Below are positions 12,976 to 25,255 of a stretch of 64,000 nt of DNA, piece by piece (the stretch's first letter is position 1; each line of letters begins with the position of its first letter). Made by a program: the position numbers and the translations under genes. This DNA comes from Tetrahymena thermophila SB210 (taxonomy: Eukaryota > Ciliophora > Oligohymenophorea > Hymenostomatida > Tetrahymenidae), in the NCBI RefSeq assembly GCF_000189635.1, contig NW_002476376.1, forward strand, positions 45,236 to 109,235, read 5' to 3'. The notes under the pieces are model-generated. The model made no database searches. It worked only from the letters and a program-made list of their open reading frames with translations, and was not told where the DNA came from.

Positions 12976-14040
12976 TCAGAATAAACACATTAAAATAAAA
13001 AAGAGTGATATAAAAAGAGTGTTTATTGAGCCACTACTAGTGGTGGAACATGAGCTGACACCATCTGTAGGACCAGATGTTCCTTATGGGCATACACAAG
13101 CAGTTACAGCAGTAGATCCAGCTGGAGAGGTACGATTATTAGTGCAAGAAGTGCAAGAAGTAGCACCTTAAGCAGAGTAAGTATTAACAGCACATTTATT
13201 ACAACCTGATCCATTACCATCTGTATCAAATGATGATACACTATATGAGCCAGCAGGACAGGTCTTAAGAGTAACAGTACAAATAGATTAATCTACTCCT
13301 ATAGTTTAAGTATTAGGGGTTGATGTACCTGCAGTACAACCAGTACATCCAGTTCCAGATCCATCATTATCAAATCCTGAGGCAGAATAGTTACCTTTAG
13401 CACATGCTTTAAGAGTACAAACAGATTAATCTATTCCTTTTGTTTAAGTATTAGGAGTTGATGTACCTGCAGTACAAGGAGTACATCCAGCTCCAGATCC
13501 AGATCCGTCTGTATCAAATCCTGAGGAAGAATAGTTACCTTTAGGACATGCTTTAAGAGTAAGAGTACAAACAGATTGATCTGTTCCTGTAGTTTAAATA
13601 TTAGGAGTTGATGTACCTGCAGTACAAGCAGTACATCCAGCTCCAGATCCATCTGTATCATATCCTGAGGCAGAATAGCTACCTTTAGCACATGCTTTAA
13701 GAGTAACATTACAAACTTATGGAGAATTTCCTGATGTTTAACTACTAGCAGTTGTTGTACCTGGAGGGCAATTATTGCAAAAAAGTCCAAATTATGAGTA
13801 ATCAAAACCAGATGAACTATATTTTCCTTTAGGGCATGGCTTAATTGTACAAACACTTGGATCTTATCCAACTGTTGCAGCATCTTTTGTACATAATCCA
13901 CTAGGGCAGTTGGTACATGGGCTAGATGAGCTATCGCCAGTAGCGCTATATGTACAAGGAGGACAGAGAGGGGGAGGATTAGAGAGAACAACTTCTAAGA
14001 AGCATAACACTGCTATAAAAACAAATAGTTTTTTATTCAT
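12976..14040 (-). CDS. Immobilization-antigen-like GPI-anchored surface protein 2 (354 aa)
   Basis: Single exon, ATG at 14040 to TGA at 12976-12978, 355 codons. The signal peptide MNKKLFVFIAVLCFLEVVLS is followed by a Pro-rich junction and a CPPCTYSATG Cys domain. Three ~48-aa Cys repeats follow (ACAKGSYSASGYDTDGSG, ACPKGNYSSSGFDTDGSG and ACAKGNYSASGFDNDGSG forms), then the shared C-terminal Cys domain and a hydrophobic GPI-type tail. The second half of the N-terminal domain (NNCPPGTTTASSQTSGNS) differs from copy 1 and resembles copy 5, suggesting a mosaic origin within the family. A long standard-code frame at 13431-13991 is a shadow of this gene. Confidence 0.92.
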
Positions 14041-14225
14041 TTTCTAATGTTTAAAGTTTAGTAATTTATTTAATTAATTATTATTTTTTATTTTTATTAA
14101 TTATTTATAATTATTTAAGTGCCAAACACTTTTTAAAATAGTTGATTTATTTTGATTGAAAAAGTATCTAATTACCTGTTTTTATTTTAGATGTATTTTC
14201 AAAAATTGTAATATTTCAATTCAAG
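14041..14225. promoter_or_regulatory. Conserved 5' leader region of i-antigen gene 2
   Basis: A/T-rich DNA before the start codon with the shared GTGCCAAACACTTTTTAAAA landmark (about 14131). Confidence 0.4.
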
Positions 14226-14335
14226 TGGGAGAGAATTTTCAATCGGAGGTTTTAATGCCAATATGTTAGAAGTCTGACCTATCATACTAAATTTTTCCCT
14301 CTCCAATCATTTTACTTGGAGGGTAATATTTCAAT
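14226..14335 (-). promoter_or_regulatory. Upstream inverted-repeat element, copy 2
   Basis: Left part GGGAGAG..TTCAATCGGAGG (14227-14250) and right part CCCTCTCCAATCATTTTACT (14297-14316). The right part also forms its own hairpin, CTCCAA..TTGGAG. The order and distance to the start codon match copies 1, 4 and 5. Confidence 0.55.
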
Positions 14336-15295
14336 ATTTTTAAAAAAAATTTTAACAAAAGAACTATCTAACTTATTACAATATTTTTTTAAAGAAGTAA
14401 ATGAATTTTCAGATGACCTATATATTAATCAGTAATTTATAAAAAATTAATTAGAAGTAATTAAGAAGATTGATTTTGTTAAAATGTAGAGTATTGATAT
14501 TTTTATATTTTATTTTCTAATAATAAAATTATAAATAATTTAAGTTAATAGTAATTAGTATTTAATTAATAATTTTTACCAATAATAGAATATAATTGTT
14601 TTCATAAAATTAATTTATTTTTATATTTAGCAATGAAAAAAAATTTTGAAATATAGATATACATTATGAATGAATTATATAGATGTAAGTAAGATAAATA
14701 TTATTTATTTATAGCTTGAATTTAAAAAAAAGTAATTCGAACAAATTAAGAAGATAGATTTGTTAAAATATAAAGTAATGATATTTTTACATCTTATACT
14801 CTAATAATTAAATTATAAATAATTTAAGTTAATAGTATATAGTATTCAATAAAACATTTTTGTCAATAATAGCATGTAATTGTTTTAATAAAATTAATTT
14901 ATTTTTATATTCAACAATAAAAAAAAATTTTTGAAATGTAGATAAATATTATTAATGAAATTTATAGATGAAAGTAAGATAAATTAAATTAATCAGATTA
15001 TTTATAGCTGGAATTTAAAAAAAAATAATTAGAACTAATTAAGAAGATTGATTTTGTTAAAATATATAGTATTGATATTTTTACATCTTATATTCTAATA
15101 ATAAAATTATAAATAATTTAAGTTACTGGTAATTAGTATTCAGTTAACCATTTTTGTCAATAATAGCATGTAATTGTTTTATTAAAATTAATTTATTTTT
15201 ATATTCAGCAACAAAAAAAATTTTTGGAATGTAGATATATATTACGAATGAAATTAAATGATATCATTCAGTAAGTAAGATAAATTAAATGAATC
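14336..15295. repeat. Three tandem copies of the ~288-bp spacer repeat
   Basis: The left boundary carries CAGATGACCTATATATTAAT (about 14412), then three diverged units starting near 14440, 14725 and 15010. All keep AAGAAGATTGATTTTGTTAA-like and TTTTTATATTCAGCAA-like landmarks. Confidence 0.75.
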
Positions 15296-15905
15296 AGCTT
15301 GTTTATTTTAACTCATAGAAAATAGATATGCTAATATTAAACTAAAATTAATAAATTAAAATCAATAAATTAGGCAATCATAAATACAAATAGTATAATT
15401 TTATCTTGACTAACTATTATGCCTAATCAATATTAATCTATTTATAAATTTTTTTAAAAGGATATTTGATATATTAAATGTAAATATAAGTTGAGAAAAT
15501 ATTTTGCGACAAAATAAAAAATTTAGTTAGAATACTTGTTGCAATAAGGAAAATAAATCTGTTATTTAGATTGTAAAACTAAATTAAAATAATATTAGAA
15601 AACTTAGCTTTTTCAATAAAATCATCATAAGAAAATTGGATAATATCTAAATAGAGGATTTTAATACCTCTATGGTAGCATTTTTAAGTAGCATCTAATT
15701 TTTTTATGGTGAAATAAAAATATGAATAGAAGAAACAGTTTTTGAACAAACCAATAATTTTACTAAAGAAAATTTCAAAAAAAATGTGAATTATCATTTA
15801 TTATCATAAGCATTAATTTAGCATTAAGATATTAAGATACTGTAAAAATAGGTAATAAATAAATGTAAGAAATTATAAAAAATTAATTTGAAAAAAGTAA
15901 AATCA
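15296..15905. repeat. Spacer tail block, copy 2
   Basis: Same landmarks as copy 1, including the TAGAGG..CCTCTA hairpin at about 15652-15672. No gene. Confidence 0.7.
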
Positions 15906-15929
15906 TTCATTTGCTAATTTTCATATATA

Positions 15930-16545
15930 TCATTTGCCTATATATATATTAATCAGCGGTAGGTAAAAAATTAATTAGAAGTAATTAAAGAGATAGATTT
16001 TGTTAAAATATAAAGTATTGATATTTTTGCTTTTTATTTTCTTATTATAAAAATAAATAAATAATTTAAGTTAATAGTAAGTAGTATTCAATTAACCATT
16101 TTTATAAATAATAGCAAGTAATTATTTTCATAAAATTAATTTATTTTTATATTCAGCAACAAAAAAAATTTTTTAATGTAGATATATATTATGAATGAAA
16201 TTTATAGATGTAAGTAAGATAAAATAAATTAATTAATCAGTTTGTTTATTTGTTGCTTGAATTAAAAAAAGTAATTAGAAATAATTAAGAAGATTGATTT
16301 TTTTAAAATATTAAGTATTGATATTTTTACATCTAACTTTCTAATAATAAAATTATAAATAATTTTAAGTTAATAGTAAGTTGTATTCAATTAACCATTT
16401 TTGTCAATGATAGCTTGTACTTATTTTCATAAAATTAATTTATTTTTATATTCAACAACAACAAAAAAAAATTTTTGGAATGTAGATAAATATTATCAAT
16501 GAAATTAAATGATGTAAGTATGATAAATTAAATTAATTAGCTTGT
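15930..16545. repeat. Two further ~288-bp spacer repeats
   Basis: Begins at a TATATATTAATCAGCGGTAGG boundary, with units near 15960 and 16256. This is a second copy of the composite repeat-plus-tail element within the same spacer. Confidence 0.7.
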
Positions 16546-17760
16546 TTCTTTTAACTCATAGAAATAACTTGATGCAAATATTAAACGTAATTTATAAATT
16601 AAAATCAATAAATTAGTTAATCATAAAAACTAAAAATGTAATTTTATCACGACTAACTATTATGTCTAATTAATATTAATCTATTTATAAATTTTTTTTA
16701 AAGGTTATTTGATATATTAAATGTAATATAAGTTGAGAAAATATATTTCCACAAAATTAAAAATTTGGGTTGAATATTTTTGAATTAATATTATTTATAG
16801 TTTGTTGCAATAAGGAAAATCTGTTGTTTAGATTGTAAAACTAAATTAAATTAAAATAATATTAGATAATTTAGGTTTTCAGTATAATTATAAAAAGAAA
16901 ATTGGATAACATCTAATAGAAGATTTTAATACCTCTACGGTAGTATTTTTAAGTAGTATCTAATTTTTTAAGACGAAATAAGAAGAAACATTTTTAGAGC
17001 AAATCAATAGTTTTATTAAAGAAAATTTGAAAAAAAATGTGAATCATCCATCATTTATTATAATTTTAAATTAAAAAATATTTTAATACTATTACTAAAT
17101 TTTTTTTAACGAAACCCATACACATTTATGTTAAAAGCTAAGGAATCATAAATTTTATATAATAATACATGTCAATGATAACTAAATATTGTAAATATAA
17201 TATTGGTTAAGCTGGGTTTCGACTTATTTGCATAAAATTTAAATTCAAAAATTTTGAATTATATAAAAAACATTGAATTCAACCAAATATTTTAGTATAA
17301 TAATTTGTAATACCTTGCCACTTTGATTCGTAAGTTTACCTCATTAAAACACATTTATGAATGAATAACAAAAATTTTGAATAATTTTTACTTTACATCT
17401 AATACAATACATTCTTTACAAGATTGCCATTTGAAGAAGAATTTTTTTCTAGTTATCAGTAAATAAGTTTTTAGTTGAATTAAAAAATTTTTATAAATAT
17501 AAAAAAATGGAATTAAAAATAGGTTTTGAACCTAACAAAATTAATTAAAAGATAAAATTTGCTTAACTAAACATTTAATTTTTTGATGAATTATTATTTG
17601 ATTTAACAACTTTTTTACTTAAAAAAATTTAGAGAATCTTCTAAGCTTACTTATCAGTAATTAAAAATGAGTTTAAATTTTTAAAATATAAACTTAAGTA
17701 TTAAAATGAATAAAAACACATGGATTAACAATAATAATACAGAAAACATGAAAATATAGT

Positions 17761-17803
<43 letters not shown>

Positions 17804-17811
17804 TTTTAGAT
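16546..17811. repeat. Spacer tail block, copy 3, and block downstream of i-antigen gene 3
   Basis: Tail block to about 17070 with a TAGAAG..CCTCTA hairpin (16917-16937). Then comes the gene-downstream block with TTTGATTCGTAAGTTTACC (about 17325) and AGGTTTTGAACCTAAC (about 17521). It ends in an unusually long (TTTA)n run at 17761-17806. Confidence 0.65.
17761..17806. repeat. (TTTA)n microsatellite downstream of i-antigen gene 3
   Basis: About eleven tetranucleotide units within 10 bp of the stop codon. The equivalent runs after genes 2 and 5 are much shorter, so this tract is length-variable between copies. Confidence 0.85.
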
Positions 17812-18732
17812 TCAGAATAAAGACATTAAAATAAAAATGAGTGATATAAAAAGAGTGTTTATTGAGCCACTAGTAGTGATGGAACATGAACTTACACCAT
17901 CTGTAGGACCAGATGTTCCTTATGGGCATACACAAGCAGTTACAGTAGTAGATCCAGCTGGAGAGGTACGATTATTAGTGCAAGAAGTGCAAGAAGTAGC
18001 ACCTTAAGCAGAGTAAGTATTAACAGCACATTTATTACAACCTGATCCATTACCATCTGTATCAAATGATGATACACTATATGAGCCAGCAGGACAGGCC
18101 TTAAGAGTAACAGTACAAACAGATTAATCTGTTCCTTTAGTTTAAGTTGTAGGAGTTGATGTACCTGCAGTACAAAGAGTACATCCAGTTCCAGATCCGT
18201 CTCTATCAAATCCTGAGACAGAATAGTTACCTTTAGCACAAGCTTTAAGAGTAATAGTACAAACAGATGAATCTGTTCCTATAGTTTAAGTATTAGGAGT
18301 TGATGTGCCTGTAGTACAAGAACTACATCCAGCTCCAGATCCATCTGTATCTAAACCTGAGGAAGAATAACTACCTTTAGCACATGCTTTAAAAATAACA
18401 GTACAAACAGATTAATCTGTTCCTTTAGTTTAAGTATTAGGAGTTGATGTACCTGCATTACAACTTTAACAAGAAAGTCCAGGTCCACTATAATTAAAAC
18501 CTGAAGAGCTATATTATCCTTTAGGGCATGCTTTAATTGTACATACATTTTGAGACATTCCAAATGTCCCAACACCATTTGTACATAATCCATTAGGGCA
18601 GTTGCTACATGGACCTAATTAGTTGTCGCCACTAGGGCTATATGTACAAATAGGACAGGGAGAAGGAGATTGAGAGAGAACAACTTTTAAGAAGCATAAC
18701 ACTGCTATAAAAGCAAATAGTTTTTTATTCAT
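17812..18732 (-). CDS. Immobilization-antigen-like GPI-anchored surface protein 3 (306 aa)
   Basis: Single exon, ATG at 18732 to TGA at 17812-17814, 307 codons. Signal peptide MNKKLFAFIAVLCFLKVVLS, N-terminal Cys domain (CPICTYSPSG, then GLCTNGVGTFGMS), only two ~48-aa repeats (ACAKGSYSSSGLDTDGSG and ACAKGNYSVSGFDRDGSG), then the shared C-terminal Cys domain and GPI-type hydrophobic tail. With copy 5 it is the shortest paralog. Its upstream inverted-repeat element is cut off at about 18970, where LRR-related sequence begins, so its regulation may differ from its neighbours or be lost. Frames at 17940-18239 and 18351-18593 are shadows. Confidence 0.92.
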
Positions 18733-18970
18733 TTATTAATATTTAAGATTTAGTAATTTATTTAATTAATTATTATTTATAATTTAATTTATTATTTTTT
18801 TATAATTAATTAAGTGCTAAACACTTGTTAAAATAATCGATTAATTTTTAATTAATTAAGTATCTAATTCCCTGTTTTTATATTTAATTAGATAATATTT
18901 TCAAAAATTGTAATGTAATATTTCAAATCAAATGGGAGTTAAATTTTTATTGGACCTTTTTAAGGCGAAT
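18733..18970 (-). promoter_or_regulatory. 5' flank of i-antigen gene 3 with truncated inverted-repeat element
   Basis: The leader is conserved, but the element keeps only a degraded left half (AATGGGAGTTAAATTTTTAT, TGGACC, then TTTTAAGGCGAAT). The right arm with CTCTCCAATCATT is absent; LRR-type DNA follows instead. Confidence 0.5.
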
Positions 18971-19121
18971 AAAAAATATTTAAAATTTTAATTTTATAAA
19001 ATGAAACTTGCTTTTTGTAAATTTGTATGGTAGCTTATTCTATTTAATGATATATTTTTTCTTCATTTTTTCCTTCTAATTAACTATTTAATGATATATT
19101 TTTTCTTCAATATTTAAAAAG

Positions 19122-21190
19122 TAACAAATAAATTGGTGATGAAGGTGCATCAAGCTTAGGTTCTGCTTTAGCAAATTGCATTAATCTCTCAGATTTGACA
19201 CTTTACCTTAGGTAAAAACAATTTATTTGTTTTTGATTGTGATATTTTTAATTATAAAAACTAATTAAAAACAATAAAGCTCTTTTTTCTTTTTCTTTTT
19301 ATTGTGTTTGCTTTTTTTTTGTTCTTTCTTTGTTAATTTAGCTCATCATTTTATTTTCAACTTTTGCTTTTATTATTTATTTCTTATTATTTCATATTTT
19401 TTCTTCATTTTTTCCTTCTAATTAACTATTTAATGATATATTTTTTCTTCAATATTTAAAAAGTAACAATTAAATTGGTGATGAAGGTGCATCAGGCTTA
19501 GGTTCTGCTTTAGCAAATTGCATTAATCTCTCAGATTTGACACTTTACCTTTAGTAAAAACAGTTTATTTGTTTTGGATTGTGATATTTTTAATTATAAA
19601 AACTAATTAAAAACAATAAAGCTCTTTTTTCTTTTTGTTTTTATTGTGCTTGCTTTTTTTTTGTTCTTTATTTGTTAATTTAGCTCATCATTTTATTTTC
19701 AACTTTTGCTTTTATTATTTCATATTTTTTCTCATTTTTTCCTTCTAATTAACTATTTAATGATATATTTTTTCTTCAATATTTAAAAAGTCAAAATTAA
19801 ATTGGTGCAATTGGTGCATCAGGCTTAGGTTCTGCTTTAGCAAATTGCATTAATCTCTCAAATTTGGCACTTCACCTTGGGTAAAAATAATTTATTTGTT
19901 TTGGATTGTGATATTTTTAATTATAAAAACTAATTAAAAACAATAAAGCTCTTTTTTCTTTTTATTGTGCTTGCTTTTTTTTTTGTTCTTTCTTTGTTAA
20001 TTTAGCTCATCATTTTATTTTCAACTTTTGCTTTTATTATTTCATATTTTTTCTTCATTTTTTCCTTTAATTAACTATTTAATGATATATTTTTTCTTCA
20101 ATATTTAAAAAGTGATAATTAAATTGGTGCAATTGGTGCATCAGACTTAGGTTCTGCTTTAGCAAATTGCATTAATCTCTCAAATTTGACACTTGACCTT
20201 TGGTAAAAACAATTTATTTGTTTTGGATTGTGATATTTTTAATTATAAAAACTAATTAAAAACAATAAAGCTTTTTTTTCTTTTTCTTTTTATTGTGTTG
20301 CTTTTTTTTTGTTCATTCTTTGTTAATTTAGCTCATCATTTTATTTTCAACTTTTGCTTTTATTATTTATTTCTTATTATTTCATATTTTTTCTTCATTT
20401 TTTCCTTCTAATTAACTATTTAATGATATATTTTTTCTTCAATATTTAAAAAGGTCTAATTAAATTAGTGATGAAGGTGCATCAGGCTTAGGTTCTGCTT
20501 TAGCAAATTGCATTAATCTCTCAGATTTGACACTTTACCTTTAGTAAAAAAGTTTATTTGTTTTGGATTGTGATATTTTTAATTATAAAAACTAATTAAA
20601 AACAATAAAGCTCTTTTTTCTTTTTGTTTTTATTGTGCTTGCTTTTTTTTTGTTCTTTCTTTGTTAATTTAGCTCATCATTTTATTTTCAACTTTTGCTT
20701 TTATTATTTATTTCTTATTATTTCATATTTTTTCTTCATTTTTTCCTTCTAATTAACTATTTAATGATATATTTTTTCTTCAATATTTAAAAAGGTCTAA
20801 TTAAATTAGTGATGAAGGTGCATCAGGCTTAGGTTCTGCTTTAGCAAATTGCATTAATCTCTCAAATTTGACACTTTATTTTGGGTAAAAATAATTTATT
20901 TGTTTTGGATTGTGATATTTTAAACTACAAAAATGAATATAAAACAAAAAAAATCTTTGAATTTATTTGATAGCTTTTATTTTTTTATCTTTTTTATTCC
21001 ACTAATATTATTTTATTTATTAATTTAAAGAATAATTTTAAATTTAAAAGTTTATTCTAATTTGATATTTATTTTAAAATTTACACAAATTTATTATAAA
21101 AGTTTTAGCCCAATGAATGAATCATAAAAGTTCAAAGTATTAAGCAAGTTTCTTAAATCAAAAAGATTAGTTGTCTTTTATTTCTAATGA
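19122..21190 (+). CDS. LRR1: leucine-rich-repeat gene, 5' end missing or unrecognised
   Basis: Seven predicted exons: 19122-19211, 19464-19553, 19791-19880, 20113-20202, 20454-20543, 20795-20884 and 21103-21190. Six are exactly 90 bp and phase 2 at both ends. Each encodes one 30-residue LRR of the form NQIGDEGASGLGSALANC followed by INLSDLTLYL. The last exon encodes the shared C-terminus KVLSKFLKSKRLV and ends in TGA. All splice sites are GT..AG and no exon holds TGA, so the body could be functional. However, neither the 50-nt cap exon nor the 5' flank of LRR2 and LRR3 is found upstream; antigen 3 lies there on the other strand. The introns (about 220-250 nt) are nearly identical, indicating recent amplification of exon plus intron. 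LRRs of this ribonuclease-inhibitor-like type bind other proteins. Confidence 0.72.
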
Positions 21191-21959
21191 TAAAAAATAG
21201 ATGAAAAAAGGATGAATAAATATAAAATGCTTGAATAGTATTATATATTTTATTATATAATATTTTGAAAAAGTGTTTTTAACCTAAAATATAGATAGAT
21301 AGATTTTATTATTGATTTTATATTTATAAATATCATTCATATTTTTGTAAGTATTTAAATTATTTATAAAAAATAAAAAAATTAAATTTACTTAAATAAA
21401 TTAAATCCTCATAAGCAAACCCTTTGGTTTCTCCAAAAATGATCAAATAAATTGAAACTTTTAGTGTTATATTACATTTTATTAAATTATATAAATGCCA
21501 AACTTTTATATGCCAGTTATATTTTAATCTTAAATATTATCCATCAATCATATTTCTATCCTTTTTTTATTTATCATGATTAATTAAATATCATTATTTA
21601 AATAATACTTCAGGGAGAAATCAAGTTTTACTTTTTATTTTAACATTAGTGGTCATTTTTTTCGTTTTATATTTTTTAAAATCATAAAATATTTTTTTTT
21701 TAAACTATCATTTATTCATTCAGACAATACAAATTTGATTTTTTTATTTCAGAATATTTAGAGTAAATTAATGAATTTAAAAGTCGTTAATGCTTGAATT
21801 TGGCTTTTTATATGCTTATTTCATATCAAGAATTTATGTAATTTTTTTTAATGAGGTATTATAAATTTTAAAGTGCATAACTTATTTTTTATTATAAAAT
21901 GTTCTCTAAATATTCTAGAAAAATACAAATTGGAGGTTTGGAGTCTTACTAAAAAATTA
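21191..21959. other. 3' flank of LRR1, A/T-rich
   Basis: No gene. The start shares short stretches with the 3' flank of LRR2 (39146-39330), for example ATAAATATCATT. The remainder is featureless A/T-rich DNA. Confidence 0.5.
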
Positions 21960-22790
21960 TTTATTTTCTTTTATTTGAAATAGATAGAATCTACTTTTTA
22001 CTATATATGAGAGGAAGCGATATTTGTTAAAGTTGATCTTTTAAAAAAATAAGTATGGGTTTCAGAAAATAAAAATAATTAGTATAAAAATATGCAAATT
22101 ATTAAAAATGGAAACTTAGATAGTAGTATGGGTAGACGGACATACATTATAATAGACCTCTATCAATATAATTTATTTAGTGAAACCTTAACTCTGTAAA
22201 ATATATGTTCCAATTTTGAATAAATTATACTTTGAGTAATAAAATAAAATAAAATGAAAAAATTAATTTCTTTAAATAAAAAAAATTGTATTCAGCCAAA
22301 TATTTTAGTAATAATAGTTAGCAATACCTTGCCTTGCCTTTATGATTCGTAAGTTTACCTCATTAAAATTTATTTACGAACTAATGCATTACATCTAATA
22401 CATACATAAGTATCTCTTTATAGGATTGCTATTTGAAGAATTTTATTTAGTTATAGTCAATAAGTATTTAGGTAAATTAAAAATTTTTTAAAAGTGTTAA
22501 AAAAATAAATTAATAATAGGTTTTGAACCTAGCAAAGTCAATTAAAAGATAAAATATTTAATTTTTTGATGAATTAATATTTGATTTAACAACTTTTTAC
22601 TAAAAAAAATTTAAGAATCTTCTAAGCTTGCTTATCAGCAATTAAAAATTAACTAAAATTAATTTTCTTAATTTGTGGTTTTTAAAATATCTTCTTTTGA
22701 ATTTAAACTTAAGAATTAAAATTAGTAACAACATAGGTATTAATAATAATCATACAGAAAACAAGAAAATATAGTTTATTTATTTTAGAT
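21960..22790 (-). repeat. Conserved block downstream of i-antigen gene 4
   Basis: Matches 7180-7963 along its whole length, including the GGGTAGACGG stretch (about 22130), TATGATTCGTAAGTTTACC (about 22341) and AGGTTTTGAACCTAGC (about 22518). Units 1 and 4 therefore share a longer downstream flank than units 2, 3 and 5. Confidence 0.65.
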
Positions 22791-23987
22791 TCAGAATAAA
22801 GACACCAAAATAAAAATGAATGATATAAAAAGAGTGTTTATTGAGCCACTACTAGTAGTGATAGAACATGAACTGATACCATCTGTAGGACCAGATGTTC
22901 CTTATGGGCATACACAAGCAGTTACAGCAGTAGATCCAGCTGGAGAGGTACGATTATTAGTGCAAGGAGTGCAAGAAGTAGCACCTTAAGCAGAGTAAGT
23001 ATTAACAGCACATTTATTACAACCTGATCCATTACCATCTGTATCTAATGATGATACACTATATGTTCCAGCAGGACAGGCCTTAAGAGTAACAGTACAT
23101 ACAGACTAACCTGCTCCTATAGTTTAAGTATTAGAGGTTGATGTACCGGCATTACAAGCAGAACATCCAGCTCCAGATCCGTCTGTATCAAATCCTGAAG
23201 CAGAATATTTACCTTTAGCACATGCTTTAAGAGTACAAGCAGATTAATCTAATCCTTTTGTTTAAGTATTAGGAGTTGATGTACCTGTATTACAAGTAGT
23301 ACATCCCGTTCCAGATCCGTCTGTATCAAATCCTAAGGAAGAATAACTACCTTTAGCACATGCTTTAACAGTAACAGTACAAACAGATTAATCTGTTCCT
23401 ATAGTTTAGGGATTAGGGGTTGATGTACCTACATTACAAGCAGTACATCCAGCTCCAGATCCGTCTGTATCAAATCCTGAAGCAGAAAAATTACCTTTAG
23501 CACATGCTTTAAGAGTACAAGCAGATTAATCTGTTCCTTTAGTTTAAGTATTAGGAGTTTATGTACCTGCATTACAAGTAGTACATCCAGCTCCAGATCC
23601 AGATCCATCTGTATCAAATCCTGATGAAGAATAGCTACCTTTAGGACATGCTTTAAGAGTAACAGTACAAGAAGCCTAACTTGTTCCTCTAGTATGACTA
23701 GTAGGAGTTGACGTACCTGGATTACAACTTAAACAAGGATTTCCATTAATGCTATAATCAAAACCTGAATAATTATATGTTCCTATAGGACATGCATTAA
23801 TTGTACATGCAGTTGAGCTTTATCCAACTGTTCCATTATTTTGTGTACATGTTCCACTAGGGCAGCTGGTACATTAGCCAGCTGAATCATCGCCAGTAGG
23901 GCTATATGTACAAAAAGGACAGGTATTAGAGAGAACAACTTCTAAGAAGCACAACACTGCAATAAAAGCAAATAGTTTTTTATTCAT
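22791..23987 (-). CDS. Immobilization-antigen-like GPI-anchored surface protein 4 (398 aa)
   Basis: Single exon, ATG at 23987 to TGA at 22791-22793, 399 codons. Signal peptide MNKKLFAFIAVLCFLEVVLS, Cys domain CPFCTYSPTG with GTCTQNNGTVG, then four ~48-aa Cys repeats. The repeats alternate between C..TLKAC and the shorter CTLKAC opening, the latter lacking two residues. The shared C-terminal Cys domain and hydrophobic GPI-type tail follow. Repeat linkers often read CTACNAGTS or CTTCNTGTS rather than the CTACTAGTS of copy 1. Intact upstream inverted-repeat element at 24186-24300. Confidence 0.92.
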
Positions 23988-24185
23988 TTATTAATGTTTA
24001 AGGTTTAGTAATTTATTTAATTAATTATTATTTATTATTTAATTTATTAATTATTTATAATTATTTAAGTGCCAAACACTTGTTAAAATAGTCGATTGAT
24101 TTATTTTGATTGATAAAGAATCTAATTCCCTATTTTTATATTTATTTTAGATATATTTTTAAAAATTGTAATATTTTCAAATCAA
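23988..24185. promoter_or_regulatory. Conserved 5' leader region of i-antigen gene 4
   Basis: A/T-rich leader with the shared GTGCCAAACACTTGTTAAAA landmark (about 24070). Confidence 0.4.
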
Positions 24186-24300
24186 GTGGGAGAGAAATTA
24201 AAATCAGAGCGTTTTAGGACAATACGTTCGAAGTCCGACCTTCCATGCTAAATTTTTTCGTTCTCCAATCATTTTACTTGGAGGAGTGGAGGAGGGTAAT
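24186..24300 (-). promoter_or_regulatory. Upstream inverted-repeat element, copy 4
   Basis: Left arm GGGAGAGAAATTAAAATCAG (24188-24207), core with CGAAGTCCGACCTTCCATGC, right arm CGTTCTCCAATCATTTTACT (24259-24278) with the internal hairpin CTCCAA..TTGGAG. This is the clearest copy of the core. Confidence 0.55.
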
Positions 24301-25255
24301 ATTTTATAACATTAAAAAAAATTTTTTAACGAATTAATAATATATCGACCTTTTTCTCTCTTTATATTTTTTCAGATGACCTATATATTAATCAGTGTAG
24401 GAAAAAAAATAATTAGAAGTAATTAAGAAGATTGATTTTGTTAAAATATTAAGTCTTGATATTTTTACATCTTATTTTCTGATAATAATATTATAAATAA
24501 TTTAAGTTAATAGTAAGTAGTATTCAATGAACCATTTTTGTTAATAATAGCATGTAATTATTTTATTTTTATATTCAGCAACAAAAAAAGTATTTTGAAA
24601 TGTAGATATTTATTATAAATGAAATGTATAGATGTAAGTAAGATAAATTAAATTAATCTTATTATTTATTTATAGCTTGAATTTAAAAAGAAGTAATTCG
24701 AACTAATTAAGAAGATTAATTTTGTTAAAATAAAAAGTATTGATATGTCTACATCTTACTTTCTAGTAATAAAACTATAAATAATTTAAGTTAATAGTAA
24801 GTAGTATGCAATTAACCATTTTTATCAATAATATCATGTAATTATTTTAACAAAATTAATTTATTTTTATATTCAGCAACAAAAAAAATATTTAGAAATG
24901 TAAATATTGATTATGAATGAAATTTTTAGATGTAAGTAAGATAAATTAAATTAATATGATTATTTATTTATTTATAGCTTGAATCTAAAAAGAAGTAATT
25001 TGAACTAATTAAGAAGATTAATTTTCTTAAAATAAAAAGTATTGATATGTTTACATCTTACTTTCTAATAATAAAACTATTAATAATTTAAGTTAATAGT
25101 AAGTAGCATGCAATTAACCATTTTTATCAATAATAGCATGTAATTATTTTCATAAAATAAATTTATTTTTATATTCAGCAACAAAAAAAAATTTTGGAAT
25201 GTAGATAAATATTATGAATGAAATTAAATGATGTCATTCAGTCAGTAAGATAAAT
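24301..25255. repeat. Three tandem copies of the ~288-bp spacer repeat
   Basis: The left boundary TTCAGATGACCTATATATTA (about 24370) is followed by units near 24405, 24680 and 24980 with the usual internal landmarks. Confidence 0.75.
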
